A DNA stretch of 64,000 nucleotides from Bordetella parapertussis. GTDB taxonomy: Bacteria > Pseudomonadota > Gammaproteobacteria > Burkholderiales > SG8-41. The translations under genes were made by a program, and so were the position numbers. The stretch lies in the NCBI GenBank assembly GCA_945885345.1, contig CAMCYP010000003.1, forward strand, positions 62,001-126,000. Direction: 5' to 3'. Each line of letters begins with the position of its first letter. Position 1 is the first letter of the stretch. The notes beneath the pieces are model-generated. The model made no database searches, was not told where the DNA came from, and saw only the letters and a list, made by a program, of their open reading frames with translations. Positions 36,824 through 45,310 of the stretch are shown here, one piece after another.

Positions 36824-37696
36824 TTACCCGCGAAAACCCTGCTGCGCCAGAAAATCCCGGAGCAGCGGCGCCCATATGTCGAACCCGCGCGTGAACAACC
36901 GGTGGCCGTTGTCCCCGAACGGCGGCAGCAGCTTGAACTCACCGTTGCCGCCGTTCGCGCGGAACGCCGCAAACCAGGCCTCGCTGTGGCGCGGACTGAA
37001 ATACAAATCGTTTTCGGTATAGATCCACAGCGTCGGCACGCGCGTGTTGTGGCCGTAACCGCCGAACGTTGCCGTCGCAATCGATGCCGAACAAGGATCG
37101 CCAGGATGTGTTTCGGGATTGCCTCCGCCACCGCCGGCGAAATTGATCGCGGCCACCACCCCCGGCAGCTTGCGCGCGGCCACCGCGATGCTGGTCGCAC
37201 CACCATAGGATTGCCCGGCAACCACGATGCGCTGCGCGTCGATGCGCGACTCGCGGCGCGCATGGTCAATCACCTGCTGTATCTGGTCGGCGGCGATGCC
37301 GAAGGAGCGTGCGAAATTGCGGTTGGCACAGGAACCGGCATATTCGGCATCCACCGCCGTGCCACTGACGCCGTAGCCGACGCGGGTCGGCACCCACACC
37401 GAGAAGCCCAAATTCGCAAAAAACCGTGCGGCCTGCGAATACCGCACGCGATTCAGTCCGGCACGGTCACCCGTCGGACGGCCGTGGTTCAGCACCAGCA
37501 GCGGATATGAAGTGCGGCCGCGCTCTTCGAACACCGTGACGATGATGTCCTGCGCCAGCGCGGCGCCGCTCGCATCGCGGATGCGCACGGGCACCGGAAT
37601 AACCTGCTCATCAATCTCTGCAGCGGCCTGCGCTGCTGGCAGTACACCCATCAGCAGCACACAACAACAGCAAGCGAGGAGGCGCAGGCGGCTCAC
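36824..37696 (-). CDS. Exported alpha/beta hydrolase (dienelactone hydrolase/lipase-like)
   Basis: This exported hydrolase has about 290 residues. A signal peptide with four adjacent cysteines (RLRLLACCCCVLLMGVLPAA) precedes a fold with VLNHGRP (oxyanion region), the nucleophile elbow VAGQSYGG and a late ENDLYF / NGHRLF acid and histidine region. It is an esterase or peptidase of unknown substrate. The start is unclear: the frame is open to a TTG at 37774 inside radA. The GTG at 37696 is preferred because codons before it come from an AT-rich repeat-like stretch. It follows radA on the same strand. Confidence 0.78.
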   Translation of the reverse strand: MSRLRLLACCCCVLLMGVLPAAQAAAEIDEQVIPVPVRIRDASGAALAQDIIVTVFEERGRTSYPLLVLNHGRPTGDRAGLNRVRYSQAARFFANLGFSVWVPTRVGYGVSGTAVDAEYAGSCANRNFARSFGIAADQIQQVIDHARRESRIDAQRIVVAGQSYGGATSIAVAARKLPGVVAAINFAGGGGGNPETHPGDPCSASIATATFGGYGHNTRVPTLWIYTENDLYFSPRHSEAWFAAFRANGGNGEFKLLPPFGDNGHRLFTRGFDIWAPLLRDFLAQQGFRG

Positions 37697-37710
37697 TGTA
37701 GAGGGATGCC

Positions 37711-37740
37711 GCAAGTTATTGTTTTTATTGATATTTTTAG
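37711..37740. repeat. Copy of dispersed AT-rich element
   Basis: The core AAGTTATTGTTTTTATTGAT lies between radA and the next gene. On the minus strand it starts directly at the radA stop codon. Confidence 0.5.
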
Positions 37741-39104
37741 AATCCGTCGCGGAAATGCACGACGGCGTCTTCAATCCGCCGCACTGCGATCACCTTCAAT
37801 CCGGCAATCGCCTGCCGCGGCGCATTGGCGTGCGGAATCAGCGCATGGGTGAAGCCGAGCTTGGCCGCTTCCTTCAGCCGCTCCTGTCCGCGCTGCACCG
37901 GCCGCACTTCGCCGGCCAACCCCACTTCGCCGAACACCACCAGTTTTTTCGGCAACGGTTTATCTTTTAACGAACTTACCACCGCCATCAGTACCGCGAG
38001 ATCGGCGGCGGGTTCCGAAATGCGCACCCCGCCCACCGCATTGACAAATACATCCTGGTCAAAACAGGCGATGCCGGAATGACGGTGCAGCACTGCCAAT
38101 AACAATGCCAGCCGGTTCTGCTCCAGGCCGACGCTCAAGCGTCGCGGATTCGGCGCATGGGCTTCATCGACCAATGCCTGCACTTCCACCAGCAAAGGCC
38201 GCGTGCCCTCCTGCGTCACCATCACGCAGGACCCTGCCACTTCAGTGTCGTGCTGTGACAGGAACAGTGCCGACGGATTGGCTACACCCTTCAAGCCCTT
38301 GTCGGTCATCGCGAACACGCCCAGTTCATTGACCGCGCCATAACGATTCTTGAAGGCGCGGATCAGGCGAAAACTGGAATGCGTGTCGCCTTCGAAATAA
38401 AGCACGGTATCAACCATGTGTTCGAGCACGCGCGGGCCGGCCAGCGTACCTTCCTTGGTGACATGGCCGACAAATATGATGGTGGTGCCGCTCGCCTTGG
38501 CCAGCCGCGTCAGCTGCGCAGCGCACTCACGCACCTGCGCCACCGAACCCGGCGCCGAAGTCAGCGCATCCGAGTACAGCGTCTGGATCGAATCGATGAC
38601 GGCGATTTCCGGTTTTTCGGACTGGATCACTGCCTGGATTTTGCCGAGGCCGGTCTCGGGCAGCACATGTACATGCCTGGCTTCGGCGTTCAACCGCTGC
38701 GCACGCAGCGCAATCTGCTGCGGCGACTCCTCGCCCGATACATAAATCACCTTGCGCGCGGCACCCATGGTGGCCAGCGACTGCAGCAGCAGCGTCGACT
38801 TGCCAATGCCGGGATCACCACCGATCAGGATCACCGCGCCGGGCACCAATCCACCACCGAGCACGCGGTCGAATTCGGGAATGCCGCTGGAGATGCGCGA
38901 CTCCTCGCGCGCCTCGACTTCCGACAGGCGCTGCAATTTACCCGTTTCGGCAATCAGCGAAAAGCGGTTCGCTGACGGCGCTGCCGTTTCCGCAACCCCC
39001 TCGACCAGCGTATTCCAGGCCTGGCAATGCGGGCACTGGCCCTGCCATTTCGAGGCCTGGCCACCGCATTCGGTACAGACATAAACCGTTTTGGCTTTGG
39101 CCAT
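37737..39104 (-). CDS. radA: DNA repair protein RadA
   Basis: RadA is a RecA-like ATPase that promotes branch migration during recombination. It has 455 residues. The zinc finger has C10, C13, C24 and C27; Walker A is GGDPGIGKST (95-104) and the RadA-specific KNRYG motif is at 252-256. The C-terminal Lon-like domain carries FVNAVGGVRISEPAADLAVL. It is preceded 3 bp upstream by an alpha/beta hydrolase gene and then alr, an arrangement (alr near radA) known in betaproteobacteria. Confidence 0.97.
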   Translation of the reverse strand: MAKAKTVYVCTECGGQASKWQGQCPHCQAWNTLVEGVAETAAPSANRFSLIAETGKLQRLSEVEAREESRISSGIPEFDRVLGGGLVPGAVILIGGDPGIGKSTLLLQSLATMGAARKVIYVSGEESPQQIALRAQRLNAEARHVHVLPETGLGKIQAVIQSEKPEIAVIDSIQTLYSDALTSAPGSVAQVRECAAQLTRLAKASGTTIIFVGHVTKEGTLAGPRVLEHMVDTVLYFEGDTHSSFRLIRAFKNRYGAVNELGVFAMTDKGLKGVANPSALFLSQHDTEVAGSCVMVTQEGTRPLLVEVQALVDEAHAPNPRRLSVGLEQNRLALLLAVLHRHSGIACFDQDVFVNAVGGVRISEPAADLAVLMAVVSSLKDKPLPKKLVVFGEVGLAGEVRPVQRGQERLKEAAKLGFTHALIPHANAPRQAIAGLKVIAVRRIEDAVVHFRDGF

Positions 39105-39106
39105 AT

Positions 39107-39979
39107 TCAGCCCTGATGCAGCGCGCGCAGGTGACGCAGCATCGCCTGGTTAATCGGATGCCCGCTGTCGGCCTGCATCGGGATCGTACTGAAATGACCT
39201 TCGTGCGGCACTACAATGACCTCTACCTTGCAGCCGGCTCTTTCGCACTGCGTTGCGTACTCGTGGGTCTGCGCCACCCAGCCCGGCGCTTCCTCGCCCC
39301 CTGCTGCCAGCACCAGCGGCACCGGCCGCCGCGGCGGATGGAACTGCGGACTCAGTGCATCAACCCGGTCCGGGGTCAGCCTGATCAGGTCATTGACACT
39401 GATATGCAACACCGGTTCGACATCGTAAATGCCGGACACCATCGTAGCGCCGCAGATCAGGTTCGCCGGCAGGCCATGGCGCATCCAGTCCTCGGCCAGT
39501 CCCATGGCCGCGAGATGCGCCCCTGCCGAGTGGCCATACAGATAAATGCGCCGCCCGTCGCCACCGATGCGCTGCGCATTCTGCGCCGCCCAGACGATGC
39601 CGCGCATGACCTGTTCGACGATGGTGTCGAGCGAAACCGCCGGGCACAAATCCGTACCCAGCATCACCACCGGGAATCCGGCCCGCACCAGCGGCTCGGC
39701 CAGTATTGCCTGCTTTTCCTTCTCGCCGACGCGCCAGTAACCGCCATGCAGGTAGACCACGATCGGTGCGGTACCCTCATTTTCATGCTTATCGGCATGG
39801 TAGATATCCAGTGCCTGGCGCGGCGTATCGCCGTACGCGACGTTGAACTCGCCCATTAACCGGGCGCGTGCCGCCGCCGACAGTTTGCCGCGCAACGCGT
39901 GCTGCGCCTCGACATCCGTCGCCCACGCCCGCGGATTGAATTGCCGCTCGATATCGTCCTGCCAGTCACGCCACGGCAT
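39107..39979 (-). CDS. Alpha/beta hydrolase, arylformamidase/carboxylesterase-like
   Basis: This cytoplasmic hydrolase has 290 residues. HGGYW (78-82) is the oxyanion-hole motif typical of the kynurenine formamidase/esterase group, and the nucleophile serine S151 is in YGHSAGAHLA. A catalytic histidine is likely in VPHEGHFSTI near the C-terminus. The ATG at 39979 is chosen because GGGAGG lies 6 nt upstream. It sits between alr and radA with gaps of 17 and 3 bp, so the three form an operon. No tryptophan-catabolic genes are near, and the substrate is open. Confidence 0.83.
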   Translation of the reverse strand: MPWRDWQDDIERQFNPRAWATDVEAQHALRGKLSAAARARLMGEFNVAYGDTPRQALDIYHADKHENEGTAPIVVYLHGGYWRVGEKEKQAILAEPLVRAGFPVVMLGTDLCPAVSLDTIVEQVMRGIVWAAQNAQRIGGDGRRIYLYGHSAGAHLAAMGLAEDWMRHGLPANLICGATMVSGIYDVEPVLHISVNDLIRLTPDRVDALSPQFHPPRRPVPLVLAAGGEEAPGWVAQTHEYATQCERAGCKVEVIVVPHEGHFSTIPMQADSGHPINQAMLRHLRALHQG

Positions 39980-39996
39980 CGCCACCCTCCCTTTGC

Positions 39997-41067
39997 TTAT
40001 TGTTGTTCAATCACCGGCACTCGCGCCGCCAACGCGCACATCAGTTCATAACTGACGGTGCCCGCAGCTTGCGCCACGGCATCAATCGGGTTGCCCTCAC
40101 CCCACAATACGACGCGGGTACCGATGCCGGCGTCGGGCATGCCGGTGATATCGACGCACAACATGTCCATCGACACCCGACCCACGGTCGTCGTCATCCG
40201 CCCGCCCACCTGCACCGGGCTGCCGCTGGGCGCATGGCGCGGATAACCGTCGGCATAACCGCAGGCAACGATGCCGATGCGCATCATTCGTCCGGCGCGA
40301 AACGTGCCGCCGTAGCCGACGGTATCGCCGGGCTTGAGGTCGCAGACGCCGATGATTTCCGAAGCCAGCGTCATCACCGGCTTCAGCCCGAGCTCCGCCG
40401 CGTTGCGGTCGGTGAACGGTGATGAACCGTAGAGCATGATGCCCGGCCGGATCCAGTCGAAGTGCGTTTCCGGATAACGCAGCGTCGCCGCCGAATTGGC
40501 GAGACTGCGCGGCGCGACAATACCCGCCACCGCGCGCTCGAATACCGCCATTTGCGCGGCCACACCGCCAGCGCCGTCAGCATCGGCAAAGTGGCTCATC
40601 AGCGTGATCTTGCCGATACCGGGGCTTTCCTGCAGCGTTTCGTACGCGCCGCGCACCGCCGCCGGTGCGAACCCCAGCCGGTTCATGCCGCTGTTGATTT
40701 TGAGCAGCACGTCGAGCCGGGATCCCGCAGGCAGCGGAGCCATCCACGCGAACTGCTCCGCGGTATGCACCACGCTGGCAATTTTCCGCACAGCACCGTC
40801 CAGCGCTTCGTGGGCGTCAAAGAAACCTTCCAATAAAACAATGCGTTGCGTATACCCGGCATCGCGCAGCCGGATCGCAGCATCAAATTCAAGCACCGCG
40901 AAGCCATCGGCTTCGCGCAACGCGCCGGCCACCCGCAACAGGCCATGGCCGTAGGCATTCGCCTTGATCACCGCGAACACCTTCGCATGCGGCGCATGCG
41001 CGCGCGCAACGCCGAGGTTATGCGCCAGCGCAGCGAGATCAACCGTGGCAGTTATCGGTCGCGGCAT
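39997..41067 (-). CDS. alr: Alanine racemase
   Basis: Alr is a PLP enzyme that interconverts L- and D-alanine for peptidoglycan. It has 356 residues. The PLP lysine is K35 in FAVIKANAYGHG (31-42) and the catalytic tyrosine is in TVGYGGTFRAG. DMLCVDITG and LWGEG near the C-terminus are also typical. It heads the alr / hydrolase / radA run. The preceding gap (41092-41131) contains a heptamer-like repeat rather than an obvious promoter. Confidence 0.96.
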   Translation of the reverse strand: MPRPITATVDLAALAHNLGVARAHAPHAKVFAVIKANAYGHGLLRVAGALREADGFAVLEFDAAIRLRDAGYTQRIVLLEGFFDAHEALDGAVRKIASVVHTAEQFAWMAPLPAGSRLDVLLKINSGMNRLGFAPAAVRGAYETLQESPGIGKITLMSHFADADGAGGVAAQMAVFERAVAGIVAPRSLANSAATLRYPETHFDWIRPGIMLYGSSPFTDRNAAELGLKPVMTLASEIIGVCDLKPGDTVGYGGTFRAGRMMRIGIVACGYADGYPRHAPSGSPVQVGGRMTTTVGRVSMDMLCVDITGMPDAGIGTRVVLWGEGNPIDAVAQAAGTVSYELMCALAARVPVIEQQ

Positions 41068-41091
41068 GGACTGTCAGCCAAAACAAGGATT

Positions 41092-41131
41092 GCACTTCGC
41101 TCCGCACTCATCACCCATTACTCCGCACTGC
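41092..41131. repeat. Heptamer-like degenerate repeat (CACTCAT type)
   Basis: The run CGCTCCGCACTCATCACCCA followed by TTACTCCGCACTGCC consists of degenerate 7-8 bp units. It covers the end of the small unknown gene at 41111, whose last codons therefore come from repeat-like sequence. Confidence 0.45.
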
Positions 41132-41452
41132 CTCTAAATGGCAGCGCTCAAACACCACCTCAAGTTCATCGATGATTTCCACGGCCACCCGTCCGTGCAG
41201 CGCGTGCTGCGCCATCAGCGTGGACACCGGCCCCATCAGCCGGCGCCGCTCCACAGCCGGATATACGCGGGTCAGGCGCTTGATTGCCGCCACGACCGAT
41301 TCTTCCGCAGGGCGCAGCTCCGGCCGCATCACCGCGGACACATCGTCATGTGCCAACAGCGTCGCAGCAAGCTCCATCAGCCTGTCCTGCTGCCGCGGCT
41401 GCAGCCGGTCGAACACCGCGAGCAATGCCTGCCGCCGTTCATCTGCGGTCAT
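41111..41452 (-). CDS. Unknown protein coupled to a LysR gene
   Basis: This protein of 113 residues is predicted all-helical, with no signal peptide or membrane segment. It begins MTADERRQALLAVFDRLQPR and contains AIKRLTRVYPAVERRRLMGP. No family was recognised. Its ATG overlaps the stop of the LysR gene by 4 bp (ATGA), so translation is coupled to the regulator, which suggests a functional link. The C-terminal codons run into a repeat-like stretch. Confidence 0.6.
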   Translation of the reverse strand: MTADERRQALLAVFDRLQPRQQDRLMELAATLLAHDDVSAVMRPELRPAEESVVAAIKRLTRVYPAVERRRLMGPVSTLMAQHALHGRVAVEIIDELEVVFERCHLEAVRSNG

Positions 41453-42357
41453 TGCGCGGCAGCCATTTCCTTCATCCGCAGCATCGCAAATTCAACGAAG
41501 GTCGTCGCCAGGCGCGAGCGGAACTTGTTGCGCGGCGTCACCACCGACAGGGTACGGATCAGCGGCGGGTCCAGCGGCACTGCCATCAGTACACCGAGTT
41601 TCAGTTCCTTCACCACCGTCGCGCGCGACAGCACGGACACGCCAAGCCCGGTGGCGACCACACCCTTGATCGCCTCGGGACTGCCCAGTTCCATGACGAT
41701 GTTGATCGCATCGGGCGGGATCCTGTTCTGCTGGAAATAGTGGTCGGAAAACTCACGCGTACCGGAACCCGACTCACGACTGACGAAGGGCTCGCCGGCG
41801 ATTTCGGCCGCCGACACCTTTTGCGCCTTTGCCAGCTTGTATTTCGGGCTGCAAATCATCACCAGCACATCCTCGCAGCACGCTTCCGTCTGCACGCCGG
41901 CCAAGTGCGACGGTGACTCGATCAGGCCAAGATCCAGCACATGTTCGGCGACACGGGTTTCGATGGTGTCGGAGTTGGCGACCGTCATGTGCACCTGCAC
42001 ATGGGGATACACCGCCTTGAACTCACCGAGGATCTGCGGCAGGTAAAACTCGGCGATGGTGGTGCTGGCGCCGAGCAGCAGCGGCCCGCTGATGGCACCG
42101 GTCAGTTCACCGACGCGGGTTTCCAGTTCCTCGGACAGGGTGAGGATTTTATCGGCATAACCCAGCACCAGCTCCCCGGCGGGGGTCAGCGCGATGCGGC
42201 CGTGGCTGCGCTCGAACAGCCGCGCATTGAGGTGTTCCTCCAGCTGCTTGATCTGGAACGTGACCGCGGGCTGGGTCATGAACAACTGCTCCGCGGCCTT
42301 CGTAAACGAAAGCTGGCGGGCAACGGCGTGGAATACCTGCAGGCGACGATCAGCCAT
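41449..42357 (-). CDS. LysR-family transcriptional regulator
   Basis: This 302-residue LysR regulator has its winged helix at residues 4-64 (LQVFHAVARQLSFTKAAEQL, then TQPAVTFQIKQLEEHLNARL). The effector domain follows from about residue 88 (GPLLLGASTTIAEFYLPQIL), with RESGSGTREFSD as the ligand loop. It resembles CysB/CbbR-type proteins. The gene is divergent from lplT (about 250 bp between starts), so it may control that gene as well as itself. The ATG at 42357 is the family-typical start, although its ribosome binding site is weak. Confidence 0.88.
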   Translation of the reverse strand: MADRRLQVFHAVARQLSFTKAAEQLFMTQPAVTFQIKQLEEHLNARLFERSHGRIALTPAGELVLGYADKILTLSEELETRVGELTGAISGPLLLGASTTIAEFYLPQILGEFKAVYPHVQVHMTVANSDTIETRVAEHVLDLGLIESPSHLAGVQTEACCEDVLVMICSPKYKLAKAQKVSAAEIAGEPFVSRESGSGTREFSDHYFQQNRIPPDAINIVMELGSPEAIKGVVATGLGVSVLSRATVVKELKLGVLMAVPLDPPLIRTLSVVTPRNKFRSRLATTFVEFAMLRMKEMAAAQ

Positions 42358-42608
42358 GGAGAATCGGGGGATGTCCGGCGGAAATGGGGATACTACCTGT
42401 TCAGGCCGTACCGACAAAGCCAAGTGGCACAAAACCGGTGCAAACCCGCGATCCCGAAACCGCAATATCCCTATGAAACTATGGTATAAAACCGCGGTTC
42501 CTGTAGGCTAGGCAAGACCGGATCAGCCTTCACCGGTGCAGCACGACCTTTCCAACAACATAACAAAAAAACAACCACCACACACACCTCAGTGCCTTCC
42601 CCGGATTC
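42358..42608. promoter_or_regulatory. Divergent intergenic region LysR / lplT
   Basis: No gene fits in these 251 bp. A TATGGTATAAA stretch at 42479-42489 could be a -10 region for lplT. LysR-type boxes (T-N11-A) could not be fixed with confidence. Confidence 0.35.
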
Positions 42609-43907
42609 ATGCCTTTAGGTTTTTACACCATCATGGCGGCGCAGTTTTTCTCGTCGCTTGCCGACAACGCACTGCTGGTCGCCGCGATCGCGCTGCTGAT
42701 GCAGATGCATTCGCCGGAGTGGATGACGCCGCTGCTGAAGTTCTCGTTCACGATTTCCTACGTGGTCTTCGCCGCCTTCGTCGGCGCCTTTGCCGACTCG
42801 ATGCCCAAGGGTCGCGTGATGTTCATCACCAATACCGTCAAGATCGCCGGCTGCGCGCTGCTGTTTTTCCATGACCTGTGGAACGTGCCCGGCACTTCCG
42901 AATACATGACCATACTGATGGCCTACGCTGTGGTCGGCCTCGGTGCCGCCGCATACTCACCGGCCAAATACGGCATCCTCACCGAATACCTGCCGCACCA
43001 CCGGCTGGTCGTTGCCAACGGCTGGATCGAAGGCCTCACCGTGAGTTCCATCATCATCGGCACACTGCTCGGCGGTGTGCTGATCAGCTCAACCGTGTCG
43101 GGCAAACTGCTCGCGATCGACCTGCCGCACATCGACACCGGCGTCGACACCCCGGCTGAAGCCGCCATTGCCATCATCATGCTGTTCTACGGCGTTGCCG
43201 CAGTATTCAACCTCTACATCCCCGACACCGGCGTCGATCACCGGCCACCGAGCAAGAACCCGCTGTACCTGGTGCGTGAATTCGCGCACTGCACGAGATT
43301 GCTGTGGGCTGACAAACTGGGCCAGATCTCGCTGGCCACCACCACGCTGTTCTGGGGCGCCGGCGCCACGCTGCAGTTCATCGTGCTGAAATGGGCGGAA
43401 GTCGCACTGGGTTATACGCTGTCACAGGCCACGCTGCTGCAGGGTATCTGCGCGGTGGGCATCGCCAGTGGCGCCGTCTTCGCCGCCAAAATCGTGCCCC
43501 TGCACAAGGCGGTCAATGTGGTGCCGGTCGGCATCGCGATGGGCATCGTCGTCATTGCGATGAATTTCGTCACCTCGCTATACGTCGCAATCCCGCTGCT
43601 GATGCTGATCGGTGTCCTTGCCGGATTTTTCGTGGTGCCGATGAATGCGCTGCTGCAGCATCGCGGCCACATCCTGATGGGGGCCGGGCATTCCATCGCC
43701 GTGCAGAATTTCAATGAAAACCTGTCGATCCTGGCGATGCTGGGGCTTTATGCCGTGCTGATCCGCCTCGACCTGTCGATCTACTGGGTGATCACGATGT
43801 TCGGTCTGTTCGTATCACTGTCGATGATGCTGGTGCGCAAACGCCACCTCTACAATCTGGCGCGCGGACGGCTACCGGCCATTCCCAGCATCGCAGCGCC
43901 AAAATAA
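42609..43907 (+). CDS. lplT: Lysophospholipid transporter LplT
   Basis: LplT is a major-facilitator protein that flips lysophospholipids across the inner membrane for reacylation. It has 432 residues with about 12 hydrophobic helices. GFYTIMAAQFFSSLADNALL opens the protein and AYSPAKYGILTEYLPHHRLV is the family-specific loop. It is often adjacent to alr in betaproteobacteria, as seen here. No aas-type acyltransferase domain is attached. An intrinsic terminator follows. Confidence 0.93.
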   Translation: MPLGFYTIMAAQFFSSLADNALLVAAIALLMQMHSPEWMTPLLKFSFTISYVVFAAFVGAFADSMPKGRVMFITNTVKIAGCALLFFHDLWNVPGTSEYMTILMAYAVVGLGAAAYSPAKYGILTEYLPHHRLVVANGWIEGLTVSSIIIGTLLGGVLISSTVSGKLLAIDLPHIDTGVDTPAEAAIAIIMLFYGVAAVFNLYIPDTGVDHRPPSKNPLYLVREFAHCTRLLWADKLGQISLATTTLFWGAGATLQFIVLKWAEVALGYTLSQATLLQGICAVGIASGAVFAAKIVPLHKAVNVVPVGIAMGIVVIAMNFVTSLYVAIPLLMLIGVLAGFFVVPMNALLQHRGHILMGAGHSIAVQNFNENLSILAMLGLYAVLIRLDLSIYWVITMFGLFVSLSMMLVRKRHLYNLARGRLPAIPSIAAPK

Positions 43908-43932
43908 AAGGCCGCCCGCAGGCGGCCTTTTA
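43906..43932. terminator. Intrinsic terminator after lplT
   Basis: The stem AAAGGCCGCC / GGCGGCCTTT with loop CGCA is followed by T and overlaps the lplT stop; it can serve both convergent genes. Confidence 0.88.
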
Positions 43933-43948
43933 TTTTGCAGCAGCGGAT

Positions 43949-44449
43949 TCAGACCTGCTCGTACTTGAAGCGCTTCACCTTCGCCATATTGGTGCCTTCG
44001 ATGCGGATCAGGCTGGTCGGGCCCTCACGCTTCGGCGAATGCAGGTCACCCTCGTTGTAGACATGGGCAATTCCCGGCGTCAGTTTGTAGGTACGCGTGT
44101 GCTTCACTTTGCCCGGCTTGTCGGCACTGGCCGGCTCCAGCAACTGGTAATCCCGCATCTCGGTCTCACCGCGGGCCTGGCCGTAAATCGCCCAGGAATG
44201 GGCATGGTCATGCGGCCCGCTGGTCTTGGCATCAGTGTAGTCGTGGGCAAGGATGCAGAAACCAAATTCGGGATCCTCGTAAATGATCTTGCGCTCGCCG
44301 ACGCTGGGGTCGACATGCTTGTCGATGAATTGCCTGTCCTTCAGCACTTCCTGCAGCAGCGCGGCAACTTTTTTGCGCCCGGCCGGACCCGGCTCGGCCT
44401 TGATGTAATCGTGGCATTGCGCGGCAAACTGTTCCAGCGTGTGTCCCAT
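43949..44449 (-). CDS. Cupin-type protein, cysteine-dioxygenase-like
   Basis: This 166-residue protein has a single cupin barrel. Motif 1 is GPHDHAHSWAIYGQARGETE, with His residues in an HDHAH group and a conserved glutamate. Motif 2 has GIAHVYNEGDLHSP. The pattern suggests a metal-dependent dioxygenase of the thiol dioxygenase (cysteine or mercaptopropionate) type, but the substrate cannot be fixed. It is a single gene between the lplT terminator and mgtC, and GGAG precedes the ATG. Confidence 0.7.
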   Translation of the reverse strand: MGHTLEQFAAQCHDYIKAEPGPAGRKKVAALLQEVLKDRQFIDKHVDPSVGERKIIYEDPEFGFCILAHDYTDAKTSGPHDHAHSWAIYGQARGETEMRDYQLLEPASADKPGKVKHTRTYKLTPGIAHVYNEGDLHSPKREGPTSLIRIEGTNMAKVKRFKYEQV

Positions 44450-44590
44450 GTCAGATCTCCTCTAAAAAATGCGATATGCAACTCTGATTGTGCCGCAATG
44501 ACTGCCACGCTGAACAGCGGCTTTCCTGATCCTGATCAAATCCCGCGCAAATATCCGGAAACCGCATTACGGACTCCCGGGCGGTAGCGA

Positions 44591-45286
44591 TCAGGCGCCT
44601 ACGGGGGTAATGCGGAACTCCATCACCGCGGCCTCGTTCTTCAAGCGCTCCGACAGTGCATGCATATTGCGCGAGTTCAGCGTTTTGATGCCCATGCGGT
44701 ATTCAAAACTCTGCCCGCCGTCGGTCAGCTCGAAAGTCATATTGGCAATCGAAAAACCCGTGGCCTTGGCAATGGCACGCAGATCCGCTTCGGTCATCAC
44801 GCTGGTGCGTTTGAATTTGACATGGAACTGGGCATAAAACTCGGTGGGCATCCGGCTTTCGATCCAGCGGAACGACGACAGCGTACCCAGCGTCGCCGCC
44901 ACCGCCAGCATCGCCGGAATGTAAAAGCCGATGCCGAACAGGATGCCGATCGCCGCCGTCACCCAGATTGACGCTGCCGTGGTCAGGCCGCGCACCGACA
45001 GGCCCTCGCGCATGATCACGCCGGCGCCGAGAAAACCGATGCCGGTCATGATGCCCTGCGCCATGCGCGTCGGGTCAACCACCACCCTTGATCCCGCCTG
45101 CTGCACAAACCACTGGCTTTCATACACCGTCACCAGCATCAGCAACGCCGACGCCAGGCACACCAGGGTGTGGGTGCGGAATCCCGCAGGACGTCCGTGG
45201 TAGCTGCGCTCCAGACCGATCAGTCCGCCCGCGGTCAGTGCAGCGCCCATGCGCACGACGATGTCGAGTAACTCGCTGGTCATCAT
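44591..45286 (-). CDS. mgtC: MgtC/SapB-family membrane protein
   Basis: This 231-residue protein has an N-terminal membrane domain (about 1-135) with GGLIGLERSYHGRPAGFRTH and GIGFLGAGVIMREGLSVRGL, which define the MgtC family. A soluble C-terminal ACT-like domain follows (about 145-231). MgtC proteins are linked to low Mg2+ and, in pathogens, to inhibition of the F-type ATP synthase; here the role is inferred only by family. AGGAGG precedes the ATG, which lies 24 bp after the stop of the CbbO-like gene, so it may be part of that transcript. Confidence 0.88.
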   Translation of the reverse strand: MMTSELLDIVVRMGAALTAGGLIGLERSYHGRPAGFRTHTLVCLASALLMLVTVYESQWFVQQAGSRVVVDPTRMAQGIMTGIGFLGAGVIMREGLSVRGLTTAASIWVTAAIGILFGIGFYIPAMLAVAATLGTLSSFRWIESRMPTEFYAQFHVKFKRTSVMTEADLRAIAKATGFSIANMTFELTDGGQSFEYRMGIKTLNSRNMHALSERLKNEAAVMEFRITPVGA

Positions 45287-45310
45287 CCTGCTTGCCTCCT
45301 CCCGCCTCTG

